NCBI RefSeq assembly: GCF_000219125.1 | Contig: NZ_AFGF01000221.1 | Location: 1 to 60,581, forward strand | Direction: 5' to 3' | DNA: 60,581 bases | Source: Acetonema longum DSM 6540 | GTDB lineage: Bacteria > Bacillota > Negativicutes > Sporomusales > Acetonemataceae | Part shown: positions 25,910 to 34,841 of the stretch, piece by piece | Layout: each line of letters starts with the position of its first letter | How positions within the stretch are numbered: position 1 is the first letter of the stretch | The notes under the pieces: model-generated | The model's input: the letters and a program-made list of their open reading frames with translations, nothing else | Database searches by the model: none | What the model was told of the DNA's origin: nothing | Made by a program: the position numbers and the translations under genes

Positions 25910-26822
25910 CAGGATTAGATCCACTCTTCCGGTTAGGGGTCAAATCAACATTACAAATCCGGCACCCGTCGCAGACAAAAACGCGTTCGGTAAAGACCTC
26001 CTGGACAGTGGCAACCAATTCCTTATTTTTCACTTTACTAGCAAAGTGAAAAATAATCATCTGCGGGGCCACGGTAATCAGAGCGCTCATCAACAAGTCC
26101 TGGTCATGGGTTCCGTCCTGGGTGTTCACCGTGAATTGTTCTCCGTCCTGATCGTTAAGTATTTCTCCGTCTGCATCAAAAATATACACCACATTATTTT
26201 TATCCACTACCACATGCACTTCGCCAAAACGCGGTTCCTGCATACTGACAAAATAGCGCAGAATGCGGATAAATTCCTGATATTCCACATCTGACATAAA
26301 TTCATCCACTGCCTGTTCCACCGCCGAAGCCAGCAACTGCCGGTACTCTTTCAGCCGGAACCGGATAAATCCATCTAATACCATCTCGTTATGACCGTTC
26401 AGATAGTCCAGCATTTTTGTAAAGATGCGGCTGCGACGAACCGTCAGACTATACTCCGTCATAATACGATCATTATGTAGAATGTCAAAGACCTTCGTAA
26501 TGATCTGATTCTGCTCTTCACCGCTAAAATATTCATAATCCTGGCGGAGAATATCGTGCACGATATTCTTTTCTTCGCGAATAATAATCATGTCTGATAA
26601 AATCTGCGCTATATATACCTTTAACAGGTTCTTGACCCGCTCATAACTGCGGTAAGAAATCTCTCCGTCCGGTATGTTGCACGATAAAAACGTATAACCG
26701 CCCAATTGCAGTTCATCCACGGACAGTTTGCACCCTTCACGGGCGAATATATTACAATCCTGCTGCAACTTTTGTCGAATCTCCTCGGTTGTGCCCGTCA
26801 TGCCCAGAGAAAGCAATTTCAT
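25899..26822 (-). CDS. ytxC: Sporulation protein YtxC
   Basis: A 307-residue protein of the YtxC family, found next to thrS in Bacillus too. It is soluble and mostly helical, with NLLKVYIAQILSDMIIIREE, FIRFRLKEYRQLLASAVEQAVDEF and the central DVEYQEFIRILRYFV block; the C-terminus has a CDGCRIC Cys cluster. The biochemical role is unknown. ATG at 26822 follows AGAGGTG by five bases. A CATATAAT at 26845-26852 could be read by sigma-E or sigma-A. Confidence 0.85.
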   Translation of the reverse strand: MKLLSLGMTGTTEEIRQKLQQDCNIFAREGCKLSVDELQLGGYTFLSCNIPDGEISYRSYERVKNLLKVYIAQILSDMIIIREEKNIVHDILRQDYEYFSGEEQNQIITKVFDILHNDRIMTEYSLTVRRSRIFTKMLDYLNGHNEMVLDGFIRFRLKEYRQLLASAVEQAVDEFMSDVEYQEFIRILRYFVSMQEPRFGEVHVVVDKNNVVYIFDADGEILNDQDGEQFTVNTQDGTHDQDLLMSALITVAPQMIIFHFASKVKNKELVATVQEVFTERVFVCDGCRICNVDLTPNRKSGSNPVDT

Positions 26823-27023
26823 TGTCTTCACCTCTCTTGCTGCTATTATATGTGTGACAGCAATGTCGCATACAAGGTAAACCAGTCCATAAATACAGCA
26901 TTATTTTGTAGCAGAAAAGACAAACCGGTAATTCCTTGTCCATGGCGTACCGTAAAGACAGACATGCTATGATTTATTCTGCCACAATGCTCCATTTGCT
27001 ATTCATGCTGAAAGCCGCACGAG

Positions 27024-27072
27024 CAAAAAAATAAAAGAAGCCGAAAACGCAAAAACTTTCAGCTTCTTTTAT
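27024..27072 (-). terminator. Terminator downstream of recJ and its repeat
   Basis: AAAAGAAGC / GCTTCTTTT with an inner GAAA/TTTC pairing and a long T run on the minus strand. It is separated from the recJ stop by repeat copy 2. The rest of 26853-27023 holds nothing I can identify. Confidence 0.8.
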
Positions 27073-27096
27073 GAACTTGTGTACGGCATCGAATCT

Positions 27097-27431
27097 GGAA
27101 CCGTTCAAAAAGATCAGATGCTTGGTAAGAGCAACGCCTGCGTTGCCGTACCAGTGAAGAATTTAGGTGGTTTTTCGGCTTATGAGAAATCGGCCGCTAC
27201 TAGCTATCTCCCGAAAAGTCATACATTCTGATACAGTGGTGAGACTGTGCATTTGCAGGGTACGCCGATACGAGAAAGATGCGGAGCATTGTGAGATCAG
27301 GCAGAAAACAAATCACTTTTCGGTGTAGTCACAGCAAAATAAACTACTGCATTCGAAACAGAAAAGGGATGTTTTCTGAACGAGCGCGCCCGCAGGAGAA
27401 ACGACTCAGATGGGCCTTTTTCAACGGTTCC
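27097..27431. repeat. Dispersed TIR-palindrome repeat, copy 2 (335 bp)
   Basis: Termini GGAACCGTTCAAAAAG and, inverted, GGAACCGTTGAAAAAG. Shares with copy 1 both ends and the palindromic core (AGAATTTAGG..TTTTTCGG near 27159-27178, mirrored by CCGAAAAGTCATACATTCT near 27208-27229), but carries about 100 extra bases that include an arm related to the element at 16137. Its right terminus encodes the last residues and TGA of recJ. Confidence 0.85.
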
Positions 27432-29148
27432 CTTGGCGTTTAATATCTGATGCATGCAGCTGCACCAGGGATTGACCTTGCCACTCATTGATTTCCGGGA
27501 AAAAAGTAGCGGCAATGAAACTGTTGACCGGCAATGAAGCAGCCAGTTCCCCTTGGTTCCAAAATACAATCTCGCCGGCGCATTTATTGTGAAGCACCTT
27601 CAGCTTCAGATGCTTGCGGTCCTTTCCCAAAACTCGCACATCCGTAATGACCATATCGCGGCAGGCTAGTACCGGAGCCGGATTTCCCGGCCCGAACGGC
27701 GCCAGTATGTTCAGCTTTTCGATAAAGGCAAGGCTGATATCGTTAAGCTGGACGGGGATATCAATAGCAACCACAGGCAGGTAGTCTGCTTCGGTCAATA
27801 ACTGATTGGCGCGTGCATTCAACCGACGGCGCAATTCGCCTATGTTTTCCGGCAGGATGGAGAATCCGGCAGCGGCGGCATGTCCGCCGAATTTGACCAG
27901 AATATCACGGCAGCTATCCAGGGCTTCAAACATATTGAATCCTTTAATACTGCGGCAGGATCCCCGCCCCATACCATCCTCCACACTGATCATAACCGTA
28001 GGCCGGTAGTATTTATCCAGAATGCGGGATGCGGCAATGCCAATCACGCCGTGATGCCAGTGTTCACCGGCAATGACCAGAACCTTCTCTGCCGCCAGAT
28101 CCATTTGAGCCACGACAGCATCAGCCTGCAAACGGATATTTTCCTCGATCTGGCGCCGGGCCAGATTTTCGGTCTCCAGCTGCTGTGCCAAAAAGGCGGC
28201 CCGTTCCGCATCTTTAGTGGTCAAAAGCTCCACCGCCGACAGGGCGTGACTTAACCTTCCCGCGGCATTGATCCTGGGACCAATGCCAAAGCCGATGTTG
28301 CCGGCATTTACTTTCCCCTTGATCCCGCTGACCTGCAATAAAGCTTTTAAGCCGGTGTTGGCGGTAGCGGCAATCTGCTTTAATCCTTCTTTCACCAAAA
28401 CCCTGTTTTCACCCAAAAGCGGCACTACATCCGCTACCGTGCCAACGGCAACTAAGTCCAGGTATGTATACAATTCAGCGTTGGGCTTGCCCAAACGCTG
28501 CCACAGGCCCTGGCAGAGTTTAAACGCTACCCCGACTCCTGCCAGTTGCTTATGGGGAAAAGGACAGTCCCGCTGCTTGGGGTTCAGAATGGAATGCGCC
28601 GTCGGCAGCGCCTCCCCCGGCTCATGGTGATCTGTGATGATGATATCATAGAAATTTCGCGCCTTTTCCACTTCAGCAATAGCCGAAATGCCGCAATCCA
28701 CCGTAATAACAAGCTGCGTACCGTCCCCACGAAGTTTCTCCAGGGCAATGTCATTTAAGCCATACCCTTCGCCAAACCGTTCAGGGATATAGTAAGCCAC
28801 CTGTGCCCCGAGAGATGTCAGCACCAGATATAAAAGCGACGTGGCAGTAATACCGTCCACATCGTAATCCCCATAAATTGTAATTTTCTCCTGTTGTTGA
28901 ACGGCCCGGACCACCCGATCCAAGGCCCGGTCCATATCCTTCATGAGCCCGGGGTCGACCAGTCGGTCCCATCCGGCTTCTAAAAAATAAACGGCATCCT
29001 CAACCGTACTGACCCCACGATTAATGAGTATCTGAGCGATGATCTCCGGTATATCCAGTTTTCCCGTCAGCTCTTTCCGCAACTCATCCTGCAGAGGAGC
29101 CACTTTCCAGACACAGCGTCCACTCAAAACTGATTCCGCCTCTCCCAC
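27421..29148 (-). CDS. recJ: Single-stranded-DNA-specific exonuclease RecJ
   Basis: 5'-3' ssDNA exonuclease of the DHH family. Motifs: DYDVDGITAT at 94-103, DCGISA at 151, TDHHEP at 172-177, QLAGVGVAFKL, and GPRINAAGRLSHA; the C-terminal OB domain is present. The start is uncertain: GTG at 29148 has no clear ribosome binding site, and TTG at residue 8 has GGAGAGG eleven bases upstream. The last three residues (Gly-Asn-Arg) and the TGA come from the terminal inverted repeat of copy 2, so the native C-terminus has been replaced or trimmed slightly, without visible harm to the domains. Confidence 0.93.
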   Translation of the reverse strand: MGEAESVLSGRCVWKVAPLQDELRKELTGKLDIPEIIAQILINRGVSTVEDAVYFLEAGWDRLVDPGLMKDMDRALDRVVRAVQQQEKITIYGDYDVDGITATSLLYLVLTSLGAQVAYYIPERFGEGYGLNDIALEKLRGDGTQLVITVDCGISAIAEVEKARNFYDIIITDHHEPGEALPTAHSILNPKQRDCPFPHKQLAGVGVAFKLCQGLWQRLGKPNAELYTYLDLVAVGTVADVVPLLGENRVLVKEGLKQIAATANTGLKALLQVSGIKGKVNAGNIGFGIGPRINAAGRLSHALSAVELLTTKDAERAAFLAQQLETENLARRQIEENIRLQADAVVAQMDLAAEKVLVIAGEHWHHGVIGIAASRILDKYYRPTVMISVEDGMGRGSCRSIKGFNMFEALDSCRDILVKFGGHAAAAGFSILPENIGELRRRLNARANQLLTEADYLPVVAIDIPVQLNDISLAFIEKLNILAPFGPGNPAPVLACRDMVITDVRVLGKDRKHLKLKVLHNKCAGEIVFWNQGELAASLPVNSFIAATFFPEINEWQGQSLVQLHASDIKRQGNR

Positions 29149-29162
29149 AAGAGCGCATCTTA

Positions 29163-29759
29163 TTATTCTACGCCCAAGATTTTATGTAGCTGTATACCGA
29201 CACGCAGCTTTAATTCAGGATATTCCACAACCATCTTATATGCCTTACGGGCTGATTCCGGGCGGCAGCTTTCGATCTGCAAATAAACATGTCCCGGAGG
29301 GACCCGGTCCGCCGCGATATCGGTTACTGACAGCCTGTCATCCACAACATACTTCAACTCATTGGGACGGCAGTTTATAGCGTAATTGCTGCCAGGCTTC
29401 GGAGATGCCGTAACCCAGTCAATATCCCATTCCGCCGGAATCGGATTCGTTCCATTGGTTTCGATAGCCACCCGCTTATCCAGCTTATGAATCGCCGTCA
29501 CTAAAGGCTGCAGGTTATATAACGTCGGTTCCCCGCCGGTTATAACAACCAAAGGCTGCGTCAGGGAACATTCCTGCAGCAATTCATTCACTGTGAGCCG
29601 GCGGGCCCTGTCCACATCAAAGGAATGGGTCGTATCGCACCAGGCGCAGCGAAGATTGCATCCGGCCAGCCGGATGAACGTTGCTCCCATGCCCATGAAG
29701 GTCCCTTCGCCCTGAATACCTGCAAAAGTCTCCACAAAAGGATAGGTTATGAGTTCCAT
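29163..29759 (-). CDS. queE: 7-carboxy-7-deazaguanine synthase
   Basis: Radical SAM enzyme making 7-carboxy-7-deazaguanine from 6-carboxytetrahydropterin in queuosine synthesis. The cluster motif is CNLRCAWC (Cys34, 38, 41), preceded by FAGIQGEGTFMG, the substrate-binding start of QueE. VITGGEPTL is the SAM-binding GGE motif. 198 residues, typical of the shorter form. It overlaps queD by 13 bases, with GGAGGTGG inside queD. Confidence 0.95.
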   Translation of the reverse strand: MELITYPFVETFAGIQGEGTFMGMGATFIRLAGCNLRCAWCDTTHSFDVDRARRLTVNELLQECSLTQPLVVITGGEPTLYNLQPLVTAIHKLDKRVAIETNGTNPIPAEWDIDWVTASPKPGSNYAINCRPNELKYVVDDRLSVTDIAADRVPPGHVYLQIESCRPESARKAYKMVVEYPELKLRVGIQLHKILGVE

Positions 29760-30148
29760 CTGCCCACCTCCACGCAGGAAGTGGGAGATTCCCAGAGGGT
29801 GATTTTCTCCACTGAAACGCCCTGAGCCAACAGCCGCCGCGCCAGCAGGTCGTAAAAGTGCCTGGCCATATTTTCCGAGGTGGTGCGAAAGGAGAATACT
29901 TCGTTGAGAAGTTTATGGTCCACCTTGTCAATAATCTCTTCCTGGACGATCTGTTTTAAATCGCCAAAATCTATAACCATACCGTTTCCCGAATCGTCGG
30001 TGAGAACGCCGTCATCATTACGGGCCACTGTTACTTCCAGCCGGTATGTATGTCCGTGCATATTGGCGCATTTTCCTTTATGCCCCGGCAGACAATGGGC
30101 TGCATCAAAGGTAAATATTTTGGTAGCTCGAATCGAAATCTTCTTCAT
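29747..30148 (-). CDS. queD: 6-carboxy-tetrahydropterin synthase
   Basis: Second enzyme of preQ0 synthesis, converting dihydroneopterin triphosphate. 133 residues with Zn ligands His18 and the HGH pair His31/His33, and the catalytic Cys27 in HKGKCANMHGH. The C-terminal half contains DFGDLK and DHKLLN, both characteristic. It starts three bases after the queC stop. Confidence 0.95.
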   Translation of the reverse strand: MKKISIRATKIFTFDAAHCLPGHKGKCANMHGHTYRLEVTVARNDDGVLTDDSGNGMVIDFGDLKQIVQEEIIDKVDHKLLNEVFSFRTTSENMARHFYDLLARRLLAQGVSVEKITLWESPTSCVEVGRWNS

Positions 30149-30151
30149 TTT

Positions 30152-30817
30152 CTACTTGCCTTTCTGTTCCAAGTATTGTACTAATCCCTTATTTCGCAAT
30201 TGGCAGGCAGGACACTCACCGCAGCCGTCACCCATGATTCCATTATAGCAAGTCAGAGTGTTCTTGCGTACATACTCTAGCCTGCCTAACTGGTCGGCCA
30301 TAGCCCAGGTCTGAGCTTTATTGATCCACATCAAAGGCGTATGCAGGACAAACTGATAATCCATCGCCAGATTTAAGGTCACATTCAGGGACTTTACAAA
30401 CATATCGCGGCAATCCGGATAGCCGCTGAAATCTGTCTCGCACACCCCGGTAATGATATGCCGCAATCCTTTTTGTTTGGCGGCTATAGCGGCAAAGGAC
30501 AGAAACAGCAGATTCCTGCCGTCAACAAAGGTAGACGGCAGCGTCCCCCCTGCCCCGGCTTTGACCTCAATTTCGCTGCGAGTGAGAGCGTTAGCCGTTA
30601 ACTGGTTTAATAAAGCCATATCCAGAATGGTCTGTTCTACCCCTAAATCGCGGCAAATCTCTTGAGCGCACTCTATTTCAGCCTTGTGACGCTGATTATA
30701 GTTAAAGGTAATGGCTGTCACCGGCTGAAACCGCTCCATCGCCCAGAATAAACAGGTAGTGCTGTCCTGGCCGCCGCTGAATACCACCATAGCGCCTTCA
30801 TGTTTTGTATTGGCCAT
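30152..30817 (-). CDS. queC: 7-cyano-7-deazaguanine synthase
   Basis: ATP-dependent ligase that turns the carboxylate into the nitrile (preQ0). PP-loop SGGQDSTT near residue 14 and a C-terminal zinc motif with four Cys ([11 protein letters not shown]). 221 residues. It leads queC-queD-queE; no gtp cyclohydrolase or queF is in the window, so preQ1 formation must be encoded elsewhere. GAGGAGG precedes the ATG and a TATAAT lies about 40 bases upstream, with a poor -35. Confidence 0.95.
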   Translation of the reverse strand: MANTKHEGAMVVFSGGQDSTTCLFWAMERFQPVTAITFNYNQRHKAEIECAQEICRDLGVEQTILDMALLNQLTANALTRSEIEVKAGAGGTLPSTFVDGRNLLFLSFAAIAAKQKGLRHIITGVCETDFSGYPDCRDMFVKSLNVTLNLAMDYQFVLHTPLMWINKAQTWAMADQLGRLEYVRKNTLTCYNGIMGDGCGECPACQLRNKGLVQYLEQKGK

Positions 30818-30872
30818 AAAAAAACCTCCTCAGGGCTCTAAATCCTTTTCATTATAGCAAATCCCGCCGGCA

Positions 30873-30906
30873 AAGCAAAGCGGGACATACAGCTTGCAGT
30901 CCCGCT
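30873..30906 (-). terminator. Hairpin after the 66-aa gene on the minus strand
   Basis: AGCGGGAC / GTCCCGCT with a twelve-base loop and an imperfect T-rich tail, about 20 bases after the stop codon. Confidence 0.65.
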
Positions 30907-30928
30907 TCAGTCTCGTTTTTCTCTCATT

Positions 30929-31129
30929 CTACTTGCTATAGGCTTCCAGATAATTTGAGCCGAGCTGCTCATACATCTCCAGGCGCCGGATTACTTCGGC
31001 ACGCTGTGAAGAGGTGATTTCAGAGAAGCTGTTGTTTCCGATAGCTTCGGTAACAATACTTTGAATTTGGAATGAACAATAGCCTAAAAAAGTCAATCTT
31101 TTTAAAAGCCGCTTCATTTGCTGATCCAT
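30929..31129 (-). CDS. Unknown 66-aa protein, paralogue A
   Basis: No known family recognised. The protein reads MDQQMKRLLKRLTFLGYCSF at the start and MYEQLGSNYLEAYSK at the end, and aligns end to end without gaps to the product at 31637-31837. It is a small, amphipathic, probably all-helical protein without signal or membrane segment. ATG at 31129 is seven bases after GGAGG. A hairpin follows. The conserved LTFLGY/LSFLGY and EMYEQLG blocks suggest a protein- or RNA-contact surface, but that is a guess. Confidence 0.82.
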   Translation of the reverse strand: MDQQMKRLLKRLTFLGYCSFQIQSIVTEAIGNNSFSEITSSQRAEVIRRLEMYEQLGSNYLEAYSK

Positions 31130-31466
31130 GGCGATTCCTCCATCTCCTTTTGTCTGGCGCAGCACTCTATCAGAGACTGCCGACCGCTAATATTGCCTTT
31201 CAACTACGCCAACTCACACATAAGGATAGAACTGCCGGTTGGCTGCCTTACCTAGTGAGACATTGCGATGTGCCTCTCAGGAGTTAGAGCATAAAAACTA
31301 AGGCATAATCAAGATATTCCTGCTGTTAATAAAATATTACTATTCCTTAAAGAAGTTCCTATTGATAGCCTTAAAGTAAGAATTTTCATGCTATTGATTT
31401 TTTTAAGGCAAATAACTATAAAAGGCTTGCGGCTAAAATCCTGGGCCTTCAATGGATAAATACTTA

Positions 31467-31495
31467 TTGCCTTTTATTAAATATCATGCTATACT
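31467..31495 (+). promoter_or_regulatory. Candidate promoter of 66-aa paralogue B
   Basis: TTGCCT (31467-31472) and TATACT (31490-31495), spacer 17. The transcript would have a leader of about 135 bases that contains the stem ACAAC/GTTGT nested in GGTAAT/ATTACC near 31578-31612. The rest of the 31130-31466 gap is AT-rich and holds no gene I can support. Confidence 0.6.
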
Positions 31496-31636
31496 TAATA
31501 AGATAACGTACCAGTTATATTATTAAGAATGAGTAGTCAATCTCCTTCCATATGATTTCATTGGTATAAAGTCGAAGGTAATGCGGCTGACAACTTTATG
31601 TTGTAATTACCAAATTGAACAGATGGAGGATAAAAA

Positions 31637-31837
31637 GTGAATCAGCAGATTAGCAGGCTAATTAAAAAGCTGTCTTTTTTAGGTTATGGTTCGTTCACAA
31701 TCACTTCTATTATTAAAGAAATTGTGTTCACTGATAACCTGGAAGCAATAAGTCCAACTACCCAACTTAAACTTATTGAACACCTTGAAATGTATGAACA
31801 GCTTGGAACAGACTTTTTGCAAGCATACAGTAAATAA
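31637..31837 (+). CDS. Unknown 66-aa protein, paralogue B
   Basis: Starts with GTG seven bases after GGAGG. The product aligns over its whole length with the minus-strand paralogue A (shared LSFLGYGSF, LEMYEQLG and AYSK blocks; about half the residues identical by eye). The pair is divergent around a 507-base AT-rich spacer. Soluble, helical, unknown function. A strong terminator follows. Confidence 0.85.
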   Translation: MNQQISRLIKKLSFLGYGSFTITSIIKEIVFTDNLEAISPTTQLKLIEHLEMYEQLGTDFLQAYSK

Positions 31838-31839
31838 CG

Positions 31840-31877
31840 AAAACGAGGCGCGGGGAAATCCGTCCTCGTTTTTTATT
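31840..31877 (+). terminator. Terminator of paralogue B
   Basis: AAAACGAGG / CCTCGTTTT with a fifteen-base loop and a T run. The region 31878-32015 beyond it contains no gene I can support. Confidence 0.88.
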
Positions 31878-32015
31878 TTACATTCAGATTCCATCTTGCG
31901 ACGGACACTCTTGCTGTCGGCTAACAGTAGGCGCTCGCCAGTCCCCGTTCAGGGCTTTCACCCCGGAGATAACGCCAAAATCGGTCTGTTGGTCAAGGGC
32001 GGGCAAAATCTGACA

Positions 32016-32046
32016 TAAAAAAGGTCCCGCATTCCTGCGGAACCTT
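32016..32046 (-). terminator. Terminator of the tRNA gene
   Basis: On the minus strand AAGGTTCCGCA / TGCGGGACCTT with loop GGAA and a T run, starting nine bases after the tRNA CCA. Confidence 0.9.
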
Positions 32047-32054
32047 GAATTTAC

Positions 32055-32131
32055 TGGTGGGGTTAAACGGACTCGAACCGCTGGCCTCTTCGATGTCAAC
32101 GAAGCGCTCTAACCAACTGAGCTATAACCCC
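32055..32131 (-). tRNA. tRNA-Val (anticodon GAC)
   Basis: A 77-base cloverleaf with encoded CCA. Acceptor GGGGTTA pairs with TAACCCC, D-arm AGCTCAGTTGGTTAGAGC, anticodon stem CTTCG/CGAAG with loop TTGACAT giving GAC, and T-arm with GGTTCGAGTCC. Monocistronic, with its own promoter and terminator. Confidence 0.96.
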
Positions 32132-32145
32132 TTTGCACAAAAAAT

Positions 32146-32174
32146 ATTATATTATACTACAGTAAAAAAGTCAA
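32146..32174 (-). promoter_or_regulatory. Promoter of tRNA-Val
   Basis: TTGACT (32169-32174) and TATAAT (32146-32151), spacer 17, on the minus strand. A second overlapping TATAAT is at 32151-32156. Confidence 0.75.
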
Positions 32175-32192
32175 GCAACTAGTTACAAACAA

Positions 32193-33326
32193 CTAATATA
32201 AGATATTATTGGCGATAACTAGACGCTGAATTTGATTGGTGCCTTCGTAAATCTGCATAATCTTGGCGTCGCGCATGTATTTCTCGGCGGGGTATTCTTT
32301 GGAATAGCCGTAACCGCCAAGGACCTGCACTGCATCGGTAGTTACTTTCATAGCGGTGTCAGCTGCGAAACATTTGGCGATAGCGGATTCTTTGGAATAC
32401 TCCACGTTTTGGTCTTTCAGCCAGCAAGCTTTATAAACCAAAAGGCGGGCCGCTTCAAGCTGCATGGCCATATCGGCGATCATGCCTTGTACTAGTTGGA
32501 ACGAGGCGATGGGTTTGCCGAATTGCTGGCGCTCTTTGGAATATTTCACGGCAATATCGAAAGCAGCCTGGGTGAGACCAAGCGATACGGCACCTACGAA
32601 AGGGCGGGCGGCGTCCAAGGTTTTCATGGCAATTTTGAAGCCTTCACCTTCACGGCCGATACGGTTGGTTGCCGGAATACGGACATTGTCAAGGACCAAT
32701 TCACAGGTATTAGAGGCACGAATGCCCATTTTTTCTTCTTCTTTGCCGATCGAGAAGCCTGGGGTAGTGCGTTCAACAATAAAGGCGGTCAGGCCGCGGA
32801 TACCGGCCGATTTGCGGGTATTGGCGAAAATAACATATACATCAGCGATGCCGCCATTGGTAATAAAGCACTTGGTTCCGTTTAATATGTAATGGTCACC
32901 GTCTTTGGTCGCGGTAGTAGCCACCGCACCGGCGTCAGAACCCGCTCCAGGCTCGGTCAGGGCAAATGCCGCCAGTTTGCCGTCGGTAATATAGCTATAG
33001 AACAATTCTTTTTGCTCATGAGTGCCGGCTACTACCAGAGGATACGATGCCAGCGCATTGGCGGCGGCTGAGGTGGCAACGCCGGCGCAACCCTTGCCCA
33101 GTTCTTCATAAACGAAAGCGATAGAAAGAGCATCAACGCCAGGACCGCCATATTCTTCCGGCACGGTGATGTCCAGGATGCCTGCCTCGAACATTTTTTT
33201 AACCAAACCGGGCCTCATATGCCCTTCGTGGTCCATTTGCAGTGCATAAGGCGTAATTTCCTTCGCAACAAACTCTTGGGTCATCTTTTTCAGAGCCAGT
33301 TGATCGGGAGTAAAATTAAAATCCAT
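32193..33326 (-). CDS. Acyl-CoA dehydrogenase (short-chain type)
   Basis: FAD flavoprotein that makes a 2,3-enoyl-CoA and passes electrons to ETF. 377 residues, with AFALTEPGAGSDAGA, GTKCFITNGG, QVLGGYGYSKEYP and the catalytic-base region IYEGTNQIQ (Glu about 361), a pattern typical of butyryl-CoA/short-chain enzymes. ATG at 33326 has AGGAGG upstream; the longer frame starting at 33443 adds a non-homologous leader. No etfAB or other beta-oxidation gene is adjacent. A promoter TTAACA-17-TATACT lies about 90 bases upstream. Confidence 0.94.
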   Translation of the reverse strand: MDFNFTPDQLALKKMTQEFVAKEITPYALQMDHEGHMRPGLVKKMFEAGILDITVPEEYGGPGVDALSIAFVYEELGKGCAGVATSAAANALASYPLVVAGTHEQKELFYSYITDGKLAAFALTEPGAGSDAGAVATTATKDGDHYILNGTKCFITNGGIADVYVIFANTRKSAGIRGLTAFIVERTTPGFSIGKEEEKMGIRASNTCELVLDNVRIPATNRIGREGEGFKIAMKTLDAARPFVGAVSLGLTQAAFDIAVKYSKERQQFGKPIASFQLVQGMIADMAMQLEAARLLVYKACWLKDQNVEYSKESAIAKCFAADTAMKVTTDAVQVLGGYGYSKEYPAEKYMRDAKIMQIYEGTNQIQRLVIANNILY

Positions 33327-33411
33327 ACTTCTCCTCCTATTTTCAATTGGTAGTAATAGCTTATACCTTATAAGGGCGTTCATGCGATAAAAGAAAAATG
33401 CCCTATTGTTA

Positions 33412-33440
33412 AGTATACCTGAAATTTTTCCGTTTGTTAA
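33412..33440 (-). promoter_or_regulatory. Promoter of the acyl-CoA dehydrogenase gene
   Basis: TTAACA (33435-33440) and TATACT (33412-33417), spacer 17, on the minus strand. Confidence 0.65.
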
Positions 33441-33493
33441 CACCTAATCTATAAATTCGTGACGATTCGACAACGGAGGATTAGATACTAGTA

Positions 33494-33524
33494 ATAAAAA
33501 AACGCCTGTGGTCATCACACAGGC
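33494..33524 (-). terminator. Terminator of the small transporter gene
   Basis: GCCTGTG / CACAGGC with a seven-base loop and a run of T on the minus strand, about 15 bases after the stop. Confidence 0.88.
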
Positions 33525-33539
33525 TGTAGAAATGGGCAA

Positions 33540-33989
33540 TTAACGGATTAACAGTTTGGCGCCAATGGCTAAAAAAGCAATGCCGACCAGTTTCTGCCAA
33601 CCAAATACATATTGTTTCAGTCCGAATGCCCCGCAACAGTCAATTGCCACTGCGGTAAGCACTTGGCCCACGATAATGGCTGTCGTAGCATTTCCTGCGC
33701 CTACTTTAGGAATGCTTGACGCCACGAGATATACTATAAATACCCCGACAATACCGCCCAGATAAGTATACCACGGAGCCTGATTAATAAGAGACATATT
33801 GCCTTTGCCCATTTTCAGCCCGTAAAGAGCGATCGCCAAGACAATCGTACCAGTAACATGAACAACAAATGTCGTCTCCAGCAGTCCAATCACCTTGCTT
33901 AAAGCAGCATTCAAGGCACCTTGAACTGCCATCAGCAGGCCGGATACTGCAGCCAATATCAATGCCCATAGATTTCCCGATAAATTCAA
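33540..33989 (-). CDS. DMT-superfamily transporter, YdcZ/DUF606 type
   Basis: A short membrane protein of about 149 residues with five hydrophobic segments, starting NLSGNLWALILAAVSGLLMAVQGALN, the YdcZ/DUF606 signature. These half-size members of the drug/metabolite superfamily probably dimerise; the substrate is unknown. I prefer TTG at 33989, eight bases after GGAGAG; ATG at 34025 would add 12 residues with no ribosome binding site. The gene lies just downstream of a repeat fragment. Confidence 0.85.
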   Translation of the reverse strand: MNLSGNLWALILAAVSGLLMAVQGALNAALSKVIGLLETTFVVHVTGTIVLAIALYGLKMGKGNMSLINQAPWYTYLGGIVGVFIVYLVASSIPKVGAGNATTAIIVGQVLTAVAIDCCGAFGLKQYVFGWQKLVGIAFLAIGAKLLIR

Positions 33990-34054
33990 TCCGCACACTC
34001 TCCATGCTGCAAAATATACTTTCATAGTGTGCGCGGTTTCAGGCGAAATATACC

Positions 34055-34122
34055 GGAACCGTCGTCAGCCTCGAGCGTCCGAAAGAGGTTAAAGTGACGC
34101 AGATGGCCTTTTTCAACAGTCC
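34055..34122. repeat. Dispersed repeat, deleted copy 3
   Basis: About 68 bases starting GGAACCGTCG and ending CAGATGGCCTTTTTCAACAG, which matches the right end of copies 1 and 2; the palindromic core is missing. Its right terminus forms the last codons and TGA of the alpha/beta hydrolase gene. Confidence 0.65.
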
Positions 34123-34841
34123 CCGAATGTTTCTCGCAGCCAAGCCAGCAATTCCCTCGTCGTTTCATCATACTTATAGGTAAATTGATGGTCTTCTTCG
34201 GGAATAACCACCATCTTTTTGGGGCCTTCGGCGGCCAAAAAAAGATCATGAGCCTGAGCTAAAGGGACAATGCCGTCTTTTTGCCCGTGAATAATCAAGA
34301 GCGGAATTCTCCCCAAAGATCTGGCGCAAGACAGTAAGTCATAACGGGTAAAATCTTCAATAAACTGAGGGGTAAAACGGACTCTGCCATATTCATCTTC
34401 AACGGTAACGCTTTCACCTTGGCTTAAATTCTGATACCGCTCACCCAGAGCCAATTGAAAGGTTTCCGCCAGATTCCAGGGTGTAGCCCACAAACAAAGT
34501 CCGGCAATCCCCTGATCCCGTGCCGCAAAAGCCAAGGCAGCACTGCCGCCCATGCTGCGCCCCAGCAGTATAATCGAGCCCCCGATAATTTCCTGACAGA
34601 ATTCCACTACATATCCCAAATCTTCTATTTGCCGGGATAGAGTGGCCTGCGGCGTAAAATCAAAACGCAATACCGAGAATCCGTTGGCTACAGCCAGATC
34701 AGAAAGCACCATGCTGCGACCGCTGCCATCTTTGGATCCGCGGAATCCATGGCAGACAATCAACAGGTGTTTTGACCCCGCCGCCTCATGCAGCACCGCC
34801 GATAAAACGCCCTTCGGAGTTGTAATGCTAAGTTCGCGCAT
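34113..34841 (-). CDS. Alpha/beta hydrolase
   Basis: About 242 residues with the fold landmarks VCHGFRGSKDG (oxyanion loop), nucleophile elbow GRSMGG (Ser96), HGQKDGIVP (Asp189) and EEDHQF (His218), an intact catalytic triad. Similar proteins are serine esterases or dienelactone-hydrolase-like enzymes; the substrate is not known. ATG at 34841 follows GGAGGGG. It overlaps the upstream thioesterase gene by 14 bases. The C-terminal Gly-Asp-Cys and stop codon are provided by the repeat end. Confidence 0.86.
   Translation of the reverse strand: MRELSITTPKGVLSAVLHEAAGSKHLLIVCHGFRGSKDGSGRSMVLSDLAVANGFSVLRFDFTPQATLSRQIEDLGYVVEFCQEIIGGSIILLGRSMGGSAALAFAARDQGIAGLCLWATPWNLAETFQLALGERYQNLSQGESVTVEDEYGRVRFTPQFIEDFTRYDLLSCARSLGRIPLLIIHGQKDGIVPLAQAHDLFLAAEGPKKMVVIPEEDHQFTYKYDETTRELLAWLRETFGDC

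Noticed and set aside
30818-30928. Possible preQ1 riboswitch before queC
   Set aside because: No pattern of the small preQ1 aptamer and no pseudoknot partner was found; only a terminator and a -10 are visible.
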